NCBI RefSeq assembly: GCF_021495345.1
Contig: NZ_CP099397.1
Location: forward strand, 3,844,001-3,908,000
Length of the DNA: 64,000 nt
Reading direction: 5' to 3'
Source of the DNA: Pseudomonas hydrolytica
GTDB taxonomy: Bacteria > Pseudomonadota > Gammaproteobacteria > Pseudomonadales > Pseudomonadaceae
Shown here: piece by piece, positions 1 to 8,929 of the stretch
Layout of the letters: each line of letters begins with the position of its first letter
Numbering within the stretch: the first letter of the stretch is position 1
Notes under the pieces: model-generated
Told to the model about the DNA's origin: nothing
Database searches by the model: none
Seen by the model: the letters and a program-made list of their open reading frames with translations, nothing else
Made by a program: the position numbers and the translations under genes

Positions 1-640
1 GGACGCGCCAAGCCTCTTTGGCTGCCATGACATCTGCGGCGGTCAAGTTGCCAGTGCCGTATATGGCGAACGTCGGCAGCACATCGAACCCGGGGAAGTA
101 GAGCGAGCCATGCGTGATCGGAAACAGCAATTGCTCGAGTGGTCCGTTGATACCGCGCGGCGAGTAATCCTCTGCGGGGCCGCCGACAGCGACAGACAAC
201 ATGGCCCGCTTGCCCTTGAAGGCCCCGTCACCATAGCGGTAGGTGTTGCCAGCGCCCTTGTAGCCATGGGCGAGTCCGGCTGCCCAGACGCGGTCTATCC
301 ATCCCTTCATGATGGCCGGCATGCCGTACCACCAAAGTGGAAACTGGAAGATGACGGCATCTGCCGCTAGAACCTTGTCTTGCTCTGCCGCCACGTCAGG
401 GCTCTGGCGGCGATGACGATAGGCGTGGGCGGACTCTGCGCCGAACGACAGCCGCTGAGGGTTGGCCCGCTCAGGAAAGTCGTGCTCGTCGAATATCGCT
501 TTCCAGCCCATGGCGTATAGATCGGACTGCAGGACCTCGTGCCCTTGCGCAGTCAAGCATTCAACAGACACATCCACCAGTTGCCGCGTTAGCGAGGAAG
601 GCTCGGGATGGGCATAGATGATCAGTACTCTTTTCGACAT
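1..640 (-). CDS. NAD(P)H-dependent flavodoxin-fold oxidoreductase (NQO1/MdaB type), 3' end cut by window
   Basis: The gene starts at the ATG complementary to 638-640 and runs off the left edge, so about 213 residues are visible. The N-terminus (MSKRVLIIYAHPEPSS) is the FMN-phosphate-binding loop after beta-strand 1 of flavodoxin-like NAD(P)H quinone reductases. FQFPLWWYGMPAIMKGWIDR (from about residue 96) is the signature loop of the NQO1/MdaB/KefF family, and AVGGPAEDYSPRG lies near the FMN/active site. Members are soluble FMN enzymes reducing quinones, azo dyes or nitro compounds with NAD(P)H. The gene is divergent from the LysR gene at 730, which is therefore its likely regulator. The substrate cannot be read from sequence. 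Confidence 0.88.
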   Translation of the reverse strand, partial: MSKRVLIIYAHPEPSSLTRQLVDVSVECLTAQGHEVLQSDLYAMGWKAIFDEHDFPERANPQRLSFGAESAHAYRHRRQSPDVAAEQDKVLAADAVIFQFPLWWYGMPAIMKGWIDRVWAAGLAHGYKGAGNTYRYGDGAFKGKRAMLSVAVGGPAEDYSPRGINGPLEQLLFPITHGSLYFPGFDVLPTFAIYGTGNLTAADVMAAKEAWRV

Positions 641-729
641 GAAGGACGACTCCGCTGTGATGTCGCTGGAGTGTCGCGAGGCTCGGGCCCTCTGTGAAAT
701 CGCAAAATTTTCCTGCTAGCATAAGTTCG

Positions 730-1668
730 ATGGATACCAGACGCCTTGATCTCAATCTGCTTGTGACGTTGGAGGCCCTTCTCATCGAGCAGAACGTGAC
801 CAGGGCGGCCGCCCGTCTGCATTTGAGCCAGCCAGCAGTCAGCGCGCAGTTGAGCCGCCTGCGCGACGTCTTCAACGACCCTCTTCTGATCCCCGCGCAG
901 CGTGGAATGACCCCCACGGTCAAAGCCTTGGAGCTGCTCGTGCCGCTTCGCCAAGCATTGGACCAAGTAAGGGCCACCGTCACTACTCATCTGAATTTCG
1001 AACCCGCGACGGCGAGCCTGACGGTATCAATCGCCTGCACGGATTACGTGCAGGCGGCCTTGATCAAGCATCTCGTTGTCGCCATGCGGCGCGAAGCGCC
1101 GGGTGTCCGTATCGCACTGCGCATCCTGGACGTACCACAGCTGGAGCTGCAGATGACCCGCGGCGAGGTGGATCTGGCGGTGATCAACATGAACGGAGCT
1201 CCGCCCGCGCTGCACTCGCAACACCTCTACGATGAGAGTTACGTGCTGATCGGGCGTCGAGGGCACCCAAGCCTGCGTGCGGGCCTGACGGTGGATGAGT
1301 TCGCGCAGCTGGAACATGTCGTGGTGTCACTACGCGGCGGAGGCTTCTCTACCTCGGTGGATAACGCCTTGGTAGCGCGAGGGCTGCGGCGTAACGTAGT
1401 TCTGTCAGCGTCGTCATTTCTGCCAGTACCGGAGTTGGTCGCGCAGTCGGATTGTGTGGCCCTGGTTCCACGTCGTCTCGTAGAAGGTCGTGACGAGCAG
1501 CTGCTGTGCGTAGCCCCTCCATTGCCGGTGGAAGGTTTTGCGATCGGCATGTTCTGGCATGAGCGCTCGGATGGGCACGCCGGCTTCAGGTGGGTGCGTG
1601 AGTTCATCACTCTGGTAGCCGATTCGCGGGCATCCGATTCAACCGAGTCAAACAGTCAGGCCGGGTAG
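730..1668 (+). CDS. LysR-family transcriptional regulator
   Basis: This 312-residue protein has an N-terminal winged HTH (residues about 5-64, with the usual SQPAVSAQLSRLR recognition helix) and a C-terminal periplasmic-binding-like effector domain of the NodD/SyrM-like subclass (LDLNLLVTLEALL start). An upstream in-frame ATG at 694 exists, but the ATG at 730 gives the canonical MDTRRLDLNLL start. It is divergent from the oxidoreductase at 640 with 89 bp between them, the standard layout in which a LysR protein controls its neighbour and itself. The inducer is unknown. Confidence 0.9.
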   Translation: MDTRRLDLNLLVTLEALLIEQNVTRAAARLHLSQPAVSAQLSRLRDVFNDPLLIPAQRGMTPTVKALELLVPLRQALDQVRATVTTHLNFEPATASLTVSIACTDYVQAALIKHLVVAMRREAPGVRIALRILDVPQLELQMTRGEVDLAVINMNGAPPALHSQHLYDESYVLIGRRGHPSLRAGLTVDEFAQLEHVVVSLRGGGFSTSVDNALVARGLRRNVVLSASSFLPVPELVAQSDCVALVPRRLVEGRDEQLLCVAPPLPVEGFAIGMFWHERSDGHAGFRWVREFITLVADSRASDSTESNSQAG

Positions 1669-1889
1669 TTAATCGCATTATTCAGATGCGGCCTCGCGTA
1701 GCTCGCGGCGTCTCTGTATTTGCGGCAGACATGTTTTGAAGCGGAAATGGTGCTCGCTGCTCTGGCCGATTGCAGCCGGTCAGGACGGGCTCCTGTCGGC
1801 CAGGAGCGGACGGTGAGAAGTACCAATATCATGGTCTGCCGCCGATTCCCCCCTCATTTACAGAGGCCAGAACCAACAGAAATGCGACA

Positions 1890-3512
1890 TTAGGAAGTCA
1901 CTTCGTCAGTGTCACCGTCTACGCCGATATGCCGCAGCGTGATCGCTGCCAGCGCAGCCAGGACAGCGATGCAGATAGCGCTGGTTACCGCTGCCAAGTT
2001 GAAACCAGTCATGAACGCGGCCTGGGCCTGTTCCAGCACACCAGCAGGCAGTTCCTGTGAAACCGTTTTGGCACCTGCAAGACTGTCCAGTACTGCCCGT
2101 TGAATGTCCTGAGCCAGGAAGGCATTGACCTGATCGGTCATCCTGGTGCGATAGATTGCGGTCGTAAGGCTGCCCAGCGTGGCGATGCCCACAGCCAGGC
2201 CAAGCTCCTGAACCGTCTCCGAAATGGCTGAGGCTGATCCCGCTTTTTCACCTGGCGCGGTGCCCACCACCAGATCCGTTCCCAGCGCGGCAATGGTGCC
2301 CAAGCCGAGATACACCAGCGAGAATGATGCAGTCGCCAGTCCAATTCCGCGAGGCGTGTGATCGAGCTGGGTCAACATCAGATAGCCCACTACGGATAGC
2401 CCCAGCGCGCCCGCAATCACATAGCCCGGCCGAATTTTCCTTGCAAGCAGTGGTGCCGTAATCCCTGCCACCAGCATGGCGAGTGCCGGAGGCCCCATCC
2501 ACAGCCCGGCCGCCAAAGGTGACAACCCCGCCACCAGTTGCAGGTACTGATTCACCAGCAGCATCGTCCCACCTACGCCGATGAGGCCAACCAGGAGTAC
2601 CACCAGGGCGACGCTGAATGCCCGGCTGGAGAACAGATCGAGGTCGATCAATGGACTGCTCAATCGGCGTTGTCGTCGGATGAACAGAAGCATGAAGGCA
2701 ACCCCTGTCACGATAGCCAGCGTGGCATTGGCCACTATTCCGTCCTTGGCCAGTTGCTTGATGCCATAGACGATCGGTAGCAAGGCAAGCAGTGACAGCA
2801 CAACACTGGACAGATCCAACCGCCCCTGTTGCGGAGCGCGGTACTCCGGCAGGAGAAACGGCGCGGCAACCAGCAATAATCCTACGACCGGTAGCGCCAC
2901 GAGAAATGCCGCTCCCCACCAGTAATGCGCCAGCAAGATGCCCCCAACCACCGGGCCGGCCGCCATGCCCAGTGCAAACATGGTCGCCCACACCCCGATG
3001 GCCAAGGCCCGCTGGTGGGGATGGTTAAACATGTTGCTGATCAGTGCCAGCGTCGATGGCATCAGCGTCGCGCCCGCTACACCCAGCACAGCACGCGCCG
3101 CAATCAGTATGGTGGCACTGGTCGAATAGGCCGCCATCAGGGAGGCAACCCCGAAAGCGGCTGCGCCGACCATCAGCAGCTTGCGCCGCCCGATTCGATC
3201 CCCCAGCGTTCCCATCGTGATGAGAAAGCCGGCAATCATGAAGCCATAGGCATCAACGATCCAGAGTGCCTGCGCACTGGTCGCGCGCAAATCCACTGAC
3301 AGCGCAGGCAACGCCAGATGCAGCAGCGTCAGGTCAAGCCCGAGCAGGATGGTCGGCAGTGCAAGCAGTGCCAGCCCGATCCACTCACGGGCCCCCGCGC
3401 GTCTTTCGACCGAATCACTGCGCGCCTGGCGAATTTCCGGAACGAGAGGTGAATCGTTAAGTGCTGTCAAAGTGGCCTCCGGGGTTGCTCGGATCGGTTG
3501 TGGAAGCCACAT
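1890..3512 (-). CDS. DHA2-family (14-TM) MFS drug efflux transporter, SmvA/QacA-like
   Basis: A 540-residue hydrophobic protein with about 14 predicted membrane helices. Motif A of the major facilitator superfamily is present after helix 2 (GDRIGRRKLL, near residue 108), and LDLTLLHLALPALS followed by LWIVDAYGFMIAG in helices 1-2 is typical of SmvA/QacA-type proton antiporters exporting cationic biocides and dyes from the inner membrane. About 40 residues precede the first helix, so the exact start is uncertain; no strong ribosome site is visible before 3512. It is divergent from the XRE-type regulator at 3575, the likely controller. Substrate is inferred only from family. Confidence 0.88.
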   Translation of the reverse strand: MWLPQPIRATPEATLTALNDSPLVPEIRQARSDSVERRAGAREWIGLALLALPTILLGLDLTLLHLALPALSVDLRATSAQALWIVDAYGFMIAGFLITMGTLGDRIGRRKLLMVGAAAFGVASLMAAYSTSATILIAARAVLGVAGATLMPSTLALISNMFNHPHQRALAIGVWATMFALGMAAGPVVGGILLAHYWWGAAFLVALPVVGLLLVAAPFLLPEYRAPQQGRLDLSSVVLSLLALLPIVYGIKQLAKDGIVANATLAIVTGVAFMLLFIRRQRRLSSPLIDLDLFSSRAFSVALVVLLVGLIGVGGTMLLVNQYLQLVAGLSPLAAGLWMGPPALAMLVAGITAPLLARKIRPGYVIAGALGLSVVGYLMLTQLDHTPRGIGLATASFSLVYLGLGTIAALGTDLVVGTAPGEKAGSASAISETVQELGLAVGIATLGSLTTAIYRTRMTDQVNAFLAQDIQRAVLDSLAGAKTVSQELPAGVLEQAQAAFMTGFNLAAVTSAICIAVLAALAAITLRHIGVDGDTDEVTS

Positions 3513-3574
3513 CTTCAGGGCAGTATCATACCATTACAATTTAAGCAATTATCCTATTACTAGAGGCAACAGCC

Positions 3575-4366
3575 ATGATTGGGCGAAGCCTGAGCCGCAC
3601 CAAGAACGAGTTATCGGAGTTTCTGACCCGGCATCGTCGGAAACTAACGCCAGCCGATGTCGGGCTGCCGTCCCACGGGCGGCGCCGAACACCGGGCCTG
3701 CGCAGAGAAGAAGTCGCCGCGCTGGCTGGCGTTGGACTCACTTGGTACACCTGGTTCGAACAGGGGCGAGACATCCAAGTATCGGAGAAATTCTTGCTGA
3801 ACGTGGCCTATGCCCTCAAGCTCGATGACGCCGAATGCAGCCATCTCTTTCTTCTAGCCCACAGGCGGCCACCTCCACCGGAGGCCCATCAATGGATATC
3901 GGTCACGCCACTTATCCAACAGTTGATGGACGATCTTGCAACAAGACCGGCTTATGTCCTCAACCTGCGCTGGGATGTCATTGCCTGGAATACCGCAGCC
4001 GATGATTTGTTCGGCTTCAGCACCCAGGAACCTGAGATACGTAACATCCTGCGCCTGGTGTTTTCCGATCCCGCCATGCGACGGCGCCTCCCCGCCTGGC
4101 GCGACGATGCACCCAAATTACTGGCACAGTTCCGTTATGACTTCGCTGTAGCGCCAGACGACCCGCCCATGCTGACGTTGGTCGAGGATCTGAAGGATCT
4201 GTCGGCCGACTTTCGCCGCTGGTGGGAGACACCGGATCGCGAGGAGACCCAGCGCGGAATTGGCTCTGTCATGACAACCGGTACCGAACTGCAGAAATTT
4301 CGCCACGAGACGCTGGTAGTGGATGAACACCGGCATCTCAGGATGGTGGTGTATTTCGGCGAGTAG
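3575..4366 (+). CDS. XRE-family regulator with MmyB-like ligand-binding domain
   Basis: The 263-residue protein begins with a helix-turn-helix of the XRE type (about residues 12-85; the RRRTPGLRREEVAALAGV segment is a hallmark of this subgroup) followed by the C-terminal MmyB-like domain (DLATRPAYVLNLRWDVIAWN, about residues 115-260), proposed in family descriptions to bind a fatty-acid-like ligand. AGAGG precedes the ATG at suitable spacing. It is divergent from the efflux pump at 3512, with a 62-bp AT-rich interval that must hold both promoters and presumably its operator, so it probably represses the pump and itself. Confidence 0.88.
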   Translation: MIGRSLSRTKNELSEFLTRHRRKLTPADVGLPSHGRRRTPGLRREEVAALAGVGLTWYTWFEQGRDIQVSEKFLLNVAYALKLDDAECSHLFLLAHRRPPPPEAHQWISVTPLIQQLMDDLATRPAYVLNLRWDVIAWNTAADDLFGFSTQEPEIRNILRLVFSDPAMRRRLPAWRDDAPKLLAQFRYDFAVAPDDPPMLTLVEDLKDLSADFRRWWETPDREETQRGIGSVMTTGTELQKFRHETLVVDEHRHLRMVVYFGE

Positions 4367-4434
4367 ATGAATCACTGAAGCACTTACCGCAATCAACTTT
4401 TGCAAAGACAGATTTGAACAAACCGTGCGCTTCC

Positions 4435-4469
4435 GGCCGGTAGCGGTCCTGTGTGACAGGTAACCGGCC
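4435..4469. terminator. Convergent terminator-like hairpin
   Basis: Arms GGCCGGT (4435-4441) and ACCGGCC (4463-4469) pair perfectly and enclose a second hairpin CCTGT-GTG-ACAGG. The structure sits between the convergent XRE (ends 4366) and GFA (ends 4489) genes. There is no long T-run, so termination is inferred from position and stem. Confidence 0.45.
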
Positions 4470-4488
4470 AGAAACGCAAGGTCAGCCC

Positions 4489-4923
4489 TTATTCGAACAG
4501 CGCAGTCGCAAACTCTTCCGGCGTCGGGCTCTCCGGCCATTGGGCCACGCCCGCTGGCAGGGTGATCCAGGACTGCCGGCGCTTGGTCCAGATATGAGCT
4601 TGCGGGGTCCACTGCACCGCTCCCTCCAGCACACCAGCTCGGACTATGCGCATGCCCTCGGCAGCGGTCGTCTCGTTAAACAGCCGGGTAAAGCAGACTT
4701 CGCATGCGTACTGAGTCGAGACGTGCCCGTGATGTTCATAGCGGTATTCGCGGACAGGGCCAGAAACCTCTACCGCCTGCGCGGCGCACAGCAGATGCAA
4801 ACCGAATGCACTGCCACTCCATTGCTGACAATTGAGGCAGTGGCAGGCATACAGCGGTGGTCGAACTTCGGCACGCAAACTGATGCGGACTTTTCCGCAT
4901 CGACACTGGCCTGTGAATTCCAT
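4489..4923 (-). CDS. GFA-family (glutathione-dependent formaldehyde-activating fold) zinc protein
   Basis: A 144-residue protein starting at the ATG complementary to 4921-4923. The paired zinc motifs of the GFA/Mss4-like fold are visible: CRCG near residue 7, CHCLNC near residue 28, and CEVC near residue 75, where the family usually has CxxCG. A longer in-frame extension to 5127 would overlap the divergent LysR gene and lacks similarity, so the shorter start is chosen. Most GFA proteins are of unknown substrate; the formaldehyde role of the founding member should not be assumed. It is divergent from the LysR gene at 5032. Confidence 0.85.
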   Translation of the reverse strand: MEFTGQCRCGKVRISLRAEVRPPLYACHCLNCQQWSGSAFGLHLLCAAQAVEVSGPVREYRYEHHGHVSTQYACEVCFTRLFNETTAAEGMRIVRAGVLEGAVQWTPQAHIWTKRRQSWITLPAGVAQWPESPTPEEFATALFE

Positions 4924-5031
4924 CGGGTCACTCCCTACAATGGCGCGCTTTCTATGTTCAGGGGGTGCATGATCATCCCTTCCCGCGCGGGACTGAAGAG
5001 AGCAAGTCGCCCAACCGCTGGTAGAAAATGT

Positions 5032-5916
5032 ATGAACGGAATTGAGTGGGAAAGCCAGCGGGTGTTCCTCGCGGTACTTCGATCGGGAAGCCTGTCCGGT
5101 GCCTCGCGGCTCCTGGGCATAGCCCAATCCACGGCCCGCCGGCGACTAGAGAGCCTCGAAGGCTCACTCGGGCTTAGCCTGTTCACTCGTACTTCAACCG
5201 GCCTGACGCCTACCGCCTCTGCACGCCGACTCATTCATCACGTGGAGTCGATGGATATCGCGGCACAGGCGTTCAATCGCATGGCCAGCTCGGAGACGGA
5301 AGTTTCCCGAGGCACCATCAGAATAACGAGCAGTGACCTGTTGGGGGTCGAGGTGATGCCACGGCTGTTGCGTGACTTCCACCATGACCATCCTGACCTG
5401 AACCTCCAGCTGAGCATCAACGATCAGATGGAAGATCTTGCCCGGCAGGAATCGGACATCGCGGTGCGCCTGGTGCGCCCCAACGAAGGTGGCGTTGTCG
5501 TCCGTCGAACCGGTGCCTTACGTGTTGGGCTTTATGCCAGCGCCGAGTGCCTGGCGCGCTACGAGCTGCCTGCCAGTCTCGCCGTCTTGAGGCAGGCTCC
5601 GCTGATCGGCCCTGATCGACGCACTGCCGATCTGCGTCGACTGGTCGAGCTAGGTTTTTGCGAAGCAGACCAGCGCTTTGCAATCGCCACCGACAACCAT
5701 CTCGCACAGCTCGCAGCAATCCGTGCCGGTCTGGGCTTTGGCCTGTGCCCGGTCACTATCGCCGAGAACTACCAATTGATCCGGGTTCTGCCGGAAAGCT
5801 TCGGCTTCGAGATAGACGTATGGATTGCCATGCATTCCGACCTTCGCAGGATCAGTCGCATTTCGCGAGCCTTCGAGGCTCTCGGCCACGCCTTGCACAT
5901 GGCGCTGACCAAATAG
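5032..5916 (+). CDS. LysR-family transcriptional regulator
   Basis: A 294-residue LysR protein. The HTH occupies residues about 5-62 (FLAVLRSGSLSGASRLLG, then STARRRLESLE) and a substrate-binding domain follows. The open frame extends upstream to 4453, but only the ATG at 5032 gives a normal LysR N-terminus; the upstream part merely mirrors the GFA gene on the other strand. It is divergent from the GFA gene and converges on the AraC gene at 5975. It is the last gene of the less GC-rich block at the left of the window. Confidence 0.88.
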   Translation: MNGIEWESQRVFLAVLRSGSLSGASRLLGIAQSTARRRLESLEGSLGLSLFTRTSTGLTPTASARRLIHHVESMDIAAQAFNRMASSETEVSRGTIRITSSDLLGVEVMPRLLRDFHHDHPDLNLQLSINDQMEDLARQESDIAVRLVRPNEGGVVVRRTGALRVGLYASAECLARYELPASLAVLRQAPLIGPDRRTADLRRLVELGFCEADQRFAIATDNHLAQLAAIRAGLGFGLCPVTIAENYQLIRVLPESFGFEIDVWIAMHSDLRRISRISRAFEALGHALHMALTK

Positions 5917-5927
5917 ACGCCGGTGAC

Positions 5928-5982
5928 CTTGCTGAAACCTCGGGCGGATGAAAGCGGCTGGCGCCCGCCCTGCTTCAGCAAG
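5928..5982. terminator. Large imperfect hairpin between convergent genes
   Basis: CTTGCTGAA (5928-5936) and TTCAGCAAG (5974-5982) are perfect inverted arms, with inner arms GGGCG (5942-5946) and CGCCC (5962-5966). The right arm contains the stop codon of the AraC gene. It probably terminates both convergent genes and coincides with the compositional change near 5.9 kb. Confidence 0.45.
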
Positions 5983-6847
5983 CAACGGCGGTATCGCGCG
6001 CCGGCGGCAGGCCGAACAGGCGGCGATATTCGCGGCTGAACTGCGACACGCTTTCATAGCCGACGCTGAATGCCGCGCTGCTGGCAGAGGCTCCTTCGCC
6101 GAGCATCAGGCGACGCGCCTCGATCAACCTCAGCTGCTTCTGAAACTGCAGCGGCGTCAGGGAGGTCTGCTTGCGAAAATGCTGATGGAACGAGGAAACG
6201 CTCATGCCCGCCACGCCAGCCAGGCGCTCCACCGGCAATGGGCGATGGAATTCGGTACGCAGCACGGTCACCGCCCTGGCAATGCGCTGCGCATGACCGT
6301 CAGGCCAGCCCAGGCGGCTGATGGCCGGGCCGTGGCGGCCGGCCAGCAGCCAGTAATGCAGTTCGCGCATGAGCGATGCATGCAGCACGGCAGCCGATGC
6401 CGGCCGTCGCAGCAGACGCATCAGACGTAGCACGGCCTCGGCCACCTCGGTATCGGTCGGCTCGATCCTGATCGGTGCGGTGTCGGTGACCGGGGCGGCT
6501 TTCATCTCCTCCATCAGCTCGGTCAGCAGGGCCGGATCCAGGTCGATCACCAGAGAGATGTACGGCGCCTCGCCGCTGGCCTCGGTGATCTGGCTGACGG
6601 TGGGTACGTCCGCGGTAATCAGCAGGGAATCACCGGCACCGAAGGTGAATATGTCAGTGCCCATGATCACCCGTTTGCGGCCCTGCAGCACCAGGCACAC
6701 CAGCGGTCGGGTAATGGCGTGGTCCAGCCCGCTGGGCTGCAGCGCGCGGATGATGGTCAGGCCGGCAATGGGTGCGAGCGCCATGCCGTCCGCGGCGGTG
6801 CGACTGTCGATATAGCCGCGGACGACATCAAGCAAGGTATCGGTCAT
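5975..6847 (-). CDS. AraC-family regulator with AraC_N cupin domain
   Basis: This 290-residue protein has an N-terminal cupin-like arm (AraC_N, about residues 20-170; PSGLDHAITRPLVCLVLQGRK is typical) and two C-terminal HTH motifs (about residues 190-285; VERLAGVAGMSVSSFHQHFRK and VGYESVSQFSREYRRLFG). It is divergent from the SDR gene at 6985 with 137 bp between them; AraC_N regulators next to an SDR or aldo-keto reductase are common in Pseudomonas and usually activate that neighbour. The ligand is unknown. Confidence 0.9.
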   Translation of the reverse strand: MTDTLLDVVRGYIDSRTAADGMALAPIAGLTIIRALQPSGLDHAITRPLVCLVLQGRKRVIMGTDIFTFGAGDSLLITADVPTVSQITEASGEAPYISLVIDLDPALLTELMEEMKAAPVTDTAPIRIEPTDTEVAEAVLRLMRLLRRPASAAVLHASLMRELHYWLLAGRHGPAISRLGWPDGHAQRIARAVTVLRTEFHRPLPVERLAGVAGMSVSSFHQHFRKQTSLTPLQFQKQLRLIEARRLMLGEGASASSAAFSVGYESVSQFSREYRRLFGLPPARDTAVAC

Positions 6848-6984
6848 GGTGCGCTCCCCAGGCAGCTCGTGGCCATGAGACTCACTGTTGTAGAAATAGG
6901 CAAAAAGCGTCGAGGTTTCGGTAAGGACGGTGCCGGTGGGGGATCGGAGAATGAAATCCCACTCACCAGACAGAGGTTTTTACC

Positions 6985-7740
6985 ATGACCAAGATCGCCA
7001 TCGTAACCGGGTCCAGCCGTGGCCTCGGGCGTAATACCGCGCTGAACATCGCTCGCCAGGGCAGCGACGTCATCGTCACCTACCACAGCCAGGCCGATGC
7101 CGCCCTGGCTCTGGTCGCCGAGATCGAGGCGCTGGGGCGCAAGGCCGTGGCGCTGCAGCTCGACGTGGGCGACGTGTCCACCTTCGCCGCCTTCGCCGAG
7201 ACGCTGCGAGGCGTGCTCGCACAGACCTGGCAGCGCGACCGCTTCGATCACCTCGTCAACAATGCCGGGCATGGCGATATGGCGACCATTGCCGAAACCA
7301 CCGAAGCCCAGTTCGACGCTCTGGTGAACGTGCACTTCAAGGGTGTGTTCTTCCTCACCCAGGCGCTGCTGCCGCTGATTGCCGACGGCGGCCGGATCGT
7401 CAACCTTTCCACGGGTCTGACCCGCTTCGCCTCGCCTGGGTTCTCCGCCTACGCCGCGGCCAAGGGCGCGGTCGAGGTGCTGAGCGTGTACATGGCCAAG
7501 GAACTGGGCAGCCGCGGCATTGCCGTGAACACGGTGGCGCCGGGGGCGATCGAGACCGATTTCCTGGGCGGGGCGGTGCGCGACACGCCGGATCTGAATC
7601 AGGTTTTCGCGCAGATGACGGCGCTCGGCCGCGTGGGCGTGCCCGACGACATCGGCCCGATGATCGCCGGCCTGCTCGGCGAGCAGAATCGCTGGGTCAA
7701 CGCTCAGCGTATCGAGGTCTCGGGCGGCCAGGCGATCTGA
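6985..7740 (+). CDS. Short-chain dehydrogenase/reductase (classical SDR)
   Basis: A 251-residue classical SDR: TGSSRGLG (residues 8-15) is the cofactor-binding loop, NNAG (about 92-95) the structural motif, Ser in VNLSTG (about 139) and YAAAK (about 152-156) the catalytic residues. The cytosolic enzyme interconverts an alcohol and a ketone with NAD(P)(H); the substrate cannot be deduced. The divergent AraC gene at 6847 probably regulates it. Confidence 0.92.
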   Translation: MTKIAIVTGSSRGLGRNTALNIARQGSDVIVTYHSQADAALALVAEIEALGRKAVALQLDVGDVSTFAAFAETLRGVLAQTWQRDRFDHLVNNAGHGDMATIAETTEAQFDALVNVHFKGVFFLTQALLPLIADGGRIVNLSTGLTRFASPGFSAYAAAKGAVEVLSVYMAKELGSRGIAVNTVAPGAIETDFLGGAVRDTPDLNQVFAQMTALGRVGVPDDIGPMIAGLLGEQNRWVNAQRIEVSGGQAI

Positions 7741-7911
7741 CGCCGAGACGCGCGCCAAAACTGGGACGGGCGCCCGCGTGGCGCCCTGCTCCAGGCCGCG
7801 ACATGCGCGCCGAGCACGGCACCGCTCGGCATCGAGGTCGAACCATCGCCACTTGGCGACGGTCGACTGATTGAACGAGAGCGTCGGCCACAAGGGCCGA
7901 GGGAGGCCAAC

Positions 7912-8040
7912 ATGACCATTCGTTGCTTGCTCGCCGGGTGTTGCTGGTCAGACGGCGTGACCATGCTGATGGGCAGGGAAACCTTTTTGTGTCAGTGCTG
8001 CAGCCGCTGCGGCAGCCACCGCTACACACCGCAAACCTGA
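7912..8040 (+). CDS. Small Cys-rich protein (42 aa), likely zinc-ribbon type, leading the ku-ligD operon
   Basis: A short reading frame starts at 7912 after a good ribosome site (GGGAGG at 7901-7906) and ends at 8040, 22 bp before ku. The product has six cysteines, arranged CLLAGCCW near the N-terminus and CQCCSRCG near the C-terminus, and a GSHRY tail. The spacing resembles small single-zinc-ribbon proteins such as those in the DUF1660-like group; that resemblance is my reading, not a database result. Position and spacing suggest co-transcription with ku and ligD. Function unknown. Confidence 0.6.
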   Translation: MTIRCLLAGCCWSDGVTMLMGRETFLCQCCSRCGSHRYTPQT

Positions 8041-8062
8041 ACGGCAGGAGGCGACACACAGC

Positions 8063-8914
8063 ATGCCCCGAGCCATCTGGAAAGGCGCCATCAGCTTCGG
8101 CCTGGTGCACATCCCGGTCGCGCTGAACTCGGCCACCCGCTCCCAGGGGGTGGACTTCGACTGGCTGGACAAACGCAGCATGGAGCCGGTGGGCTACAAG
8201 CGGGTGAACAAGGTCACCGGCAAGGAAGTCAGCAAGGAGAACATCGTCAAGGGCGTGGCCTACGAGAAGGGCCGCTATGTGGTGCTCAGCGAGGAAGAGA
8301 TTCGCGCCGCGCACCCGGAATCGACCCAGACCATCGACATCTTCGCCTTCGTCGACAGCGAGCAGATCCCCTTGCAGCACATCGATACGCCCTATTACCT
8401 GGCCCCCGATCGCCGCGGCGAGAAGGTCTATGCGCTGCTGCGCGAGGCACTGAGCAGTACCGACAAGGTGGCCCTGGCCCATGTGGTGCTGCACACCCGC
8501 CAGCATCTGGCGGCGCTGATGCCGGTGGAGTCGGCGCTGGTGCTGGTGATGCTGCGCTGGCCCAGCGAGGTACGTGGCCTGGATTCGCTGGAGCTGGGGT
8601 CGGCGGTGACCCAGCCCAAGCTGGCCAAGAGCGAGCTGGACATGGCCAAGCGCCTGATCAAGGACATGAGCGATGACTGGCGTCCCGAGGACTATCAGGA
8701 CAGCTTCCAGGAACGCATCCTCGATCTGGTGGCGCGCAAGGCCAAGGCCGGCAAGATCGAGAACGTCGAACGAGCCGAGGGCGAAGAGCAGCGCCGCAGC
8801 GCCGATGTCGTCGACCTGACCGAACTGCTCAAGCGCAGCCTCGGCGGCAAGCCGAAACCCTCGGCGAGCAAGGGTTCCAGCACACGCAAGCCGGCCAAGA
8901 CGGCGCGCAAGTAA
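8063..8914 (+). CDS. ku: Ku protein, non-homologous end joining
   Basis: The 283-residue protein carries the bacterial Ku core from its first residues (MPRAIWKGAISFGLVHIPV), including the bridge region with HIDTPYYLAPD (around residue 110) and the conserved YALLREAL segment. Bacterial Ku forms a homodimeric ring that loads on double-strand DNA ends and recruits LigD. The C-terminus (residues about 255-283) is a short Lys/Ser/Arg-rich tail, typical of the DNA-binding or LigD-stimulating extension. AGGAGG lies 13 bp before the ATG. ligD follows 15 bp downstream. Confidence 0.97.
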   Translation: MPRAIWKGAISFGLVHIPVALNSATRSQGVDFDWLDKRSMEPVGYKRVNKVTGKEVSKENIVKGVAYEKGRYVVLSEEEIRAAHPESTQTIDIFAFVDSEQIPLQHIDTPYYLAPDRRGEKVYALLREALSSTDKVALAHVVLHTRQHLAALMPVESALVLVMLRWPSEVRGLDSLELGSAVTQPKLAKSELDMAKRLIKDMSDDWRPEDYQDSFQERILDLVARKAKAGKIENVERAEGEEQRRSADVVDLTELLKRSLGGKPKPSASKGSSTRKPAKTARK

Positions 8915-8929
8915 GCCAGGAGCACGAGC

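Noticed and set aside
1770..1850. Possible stem near the end of the first LysR gene (CGGTCAGGA and TCCTGTCGG arms)
   Set aside because: Arms mismatch and no T-run; could be chance in GC-rich sequence.
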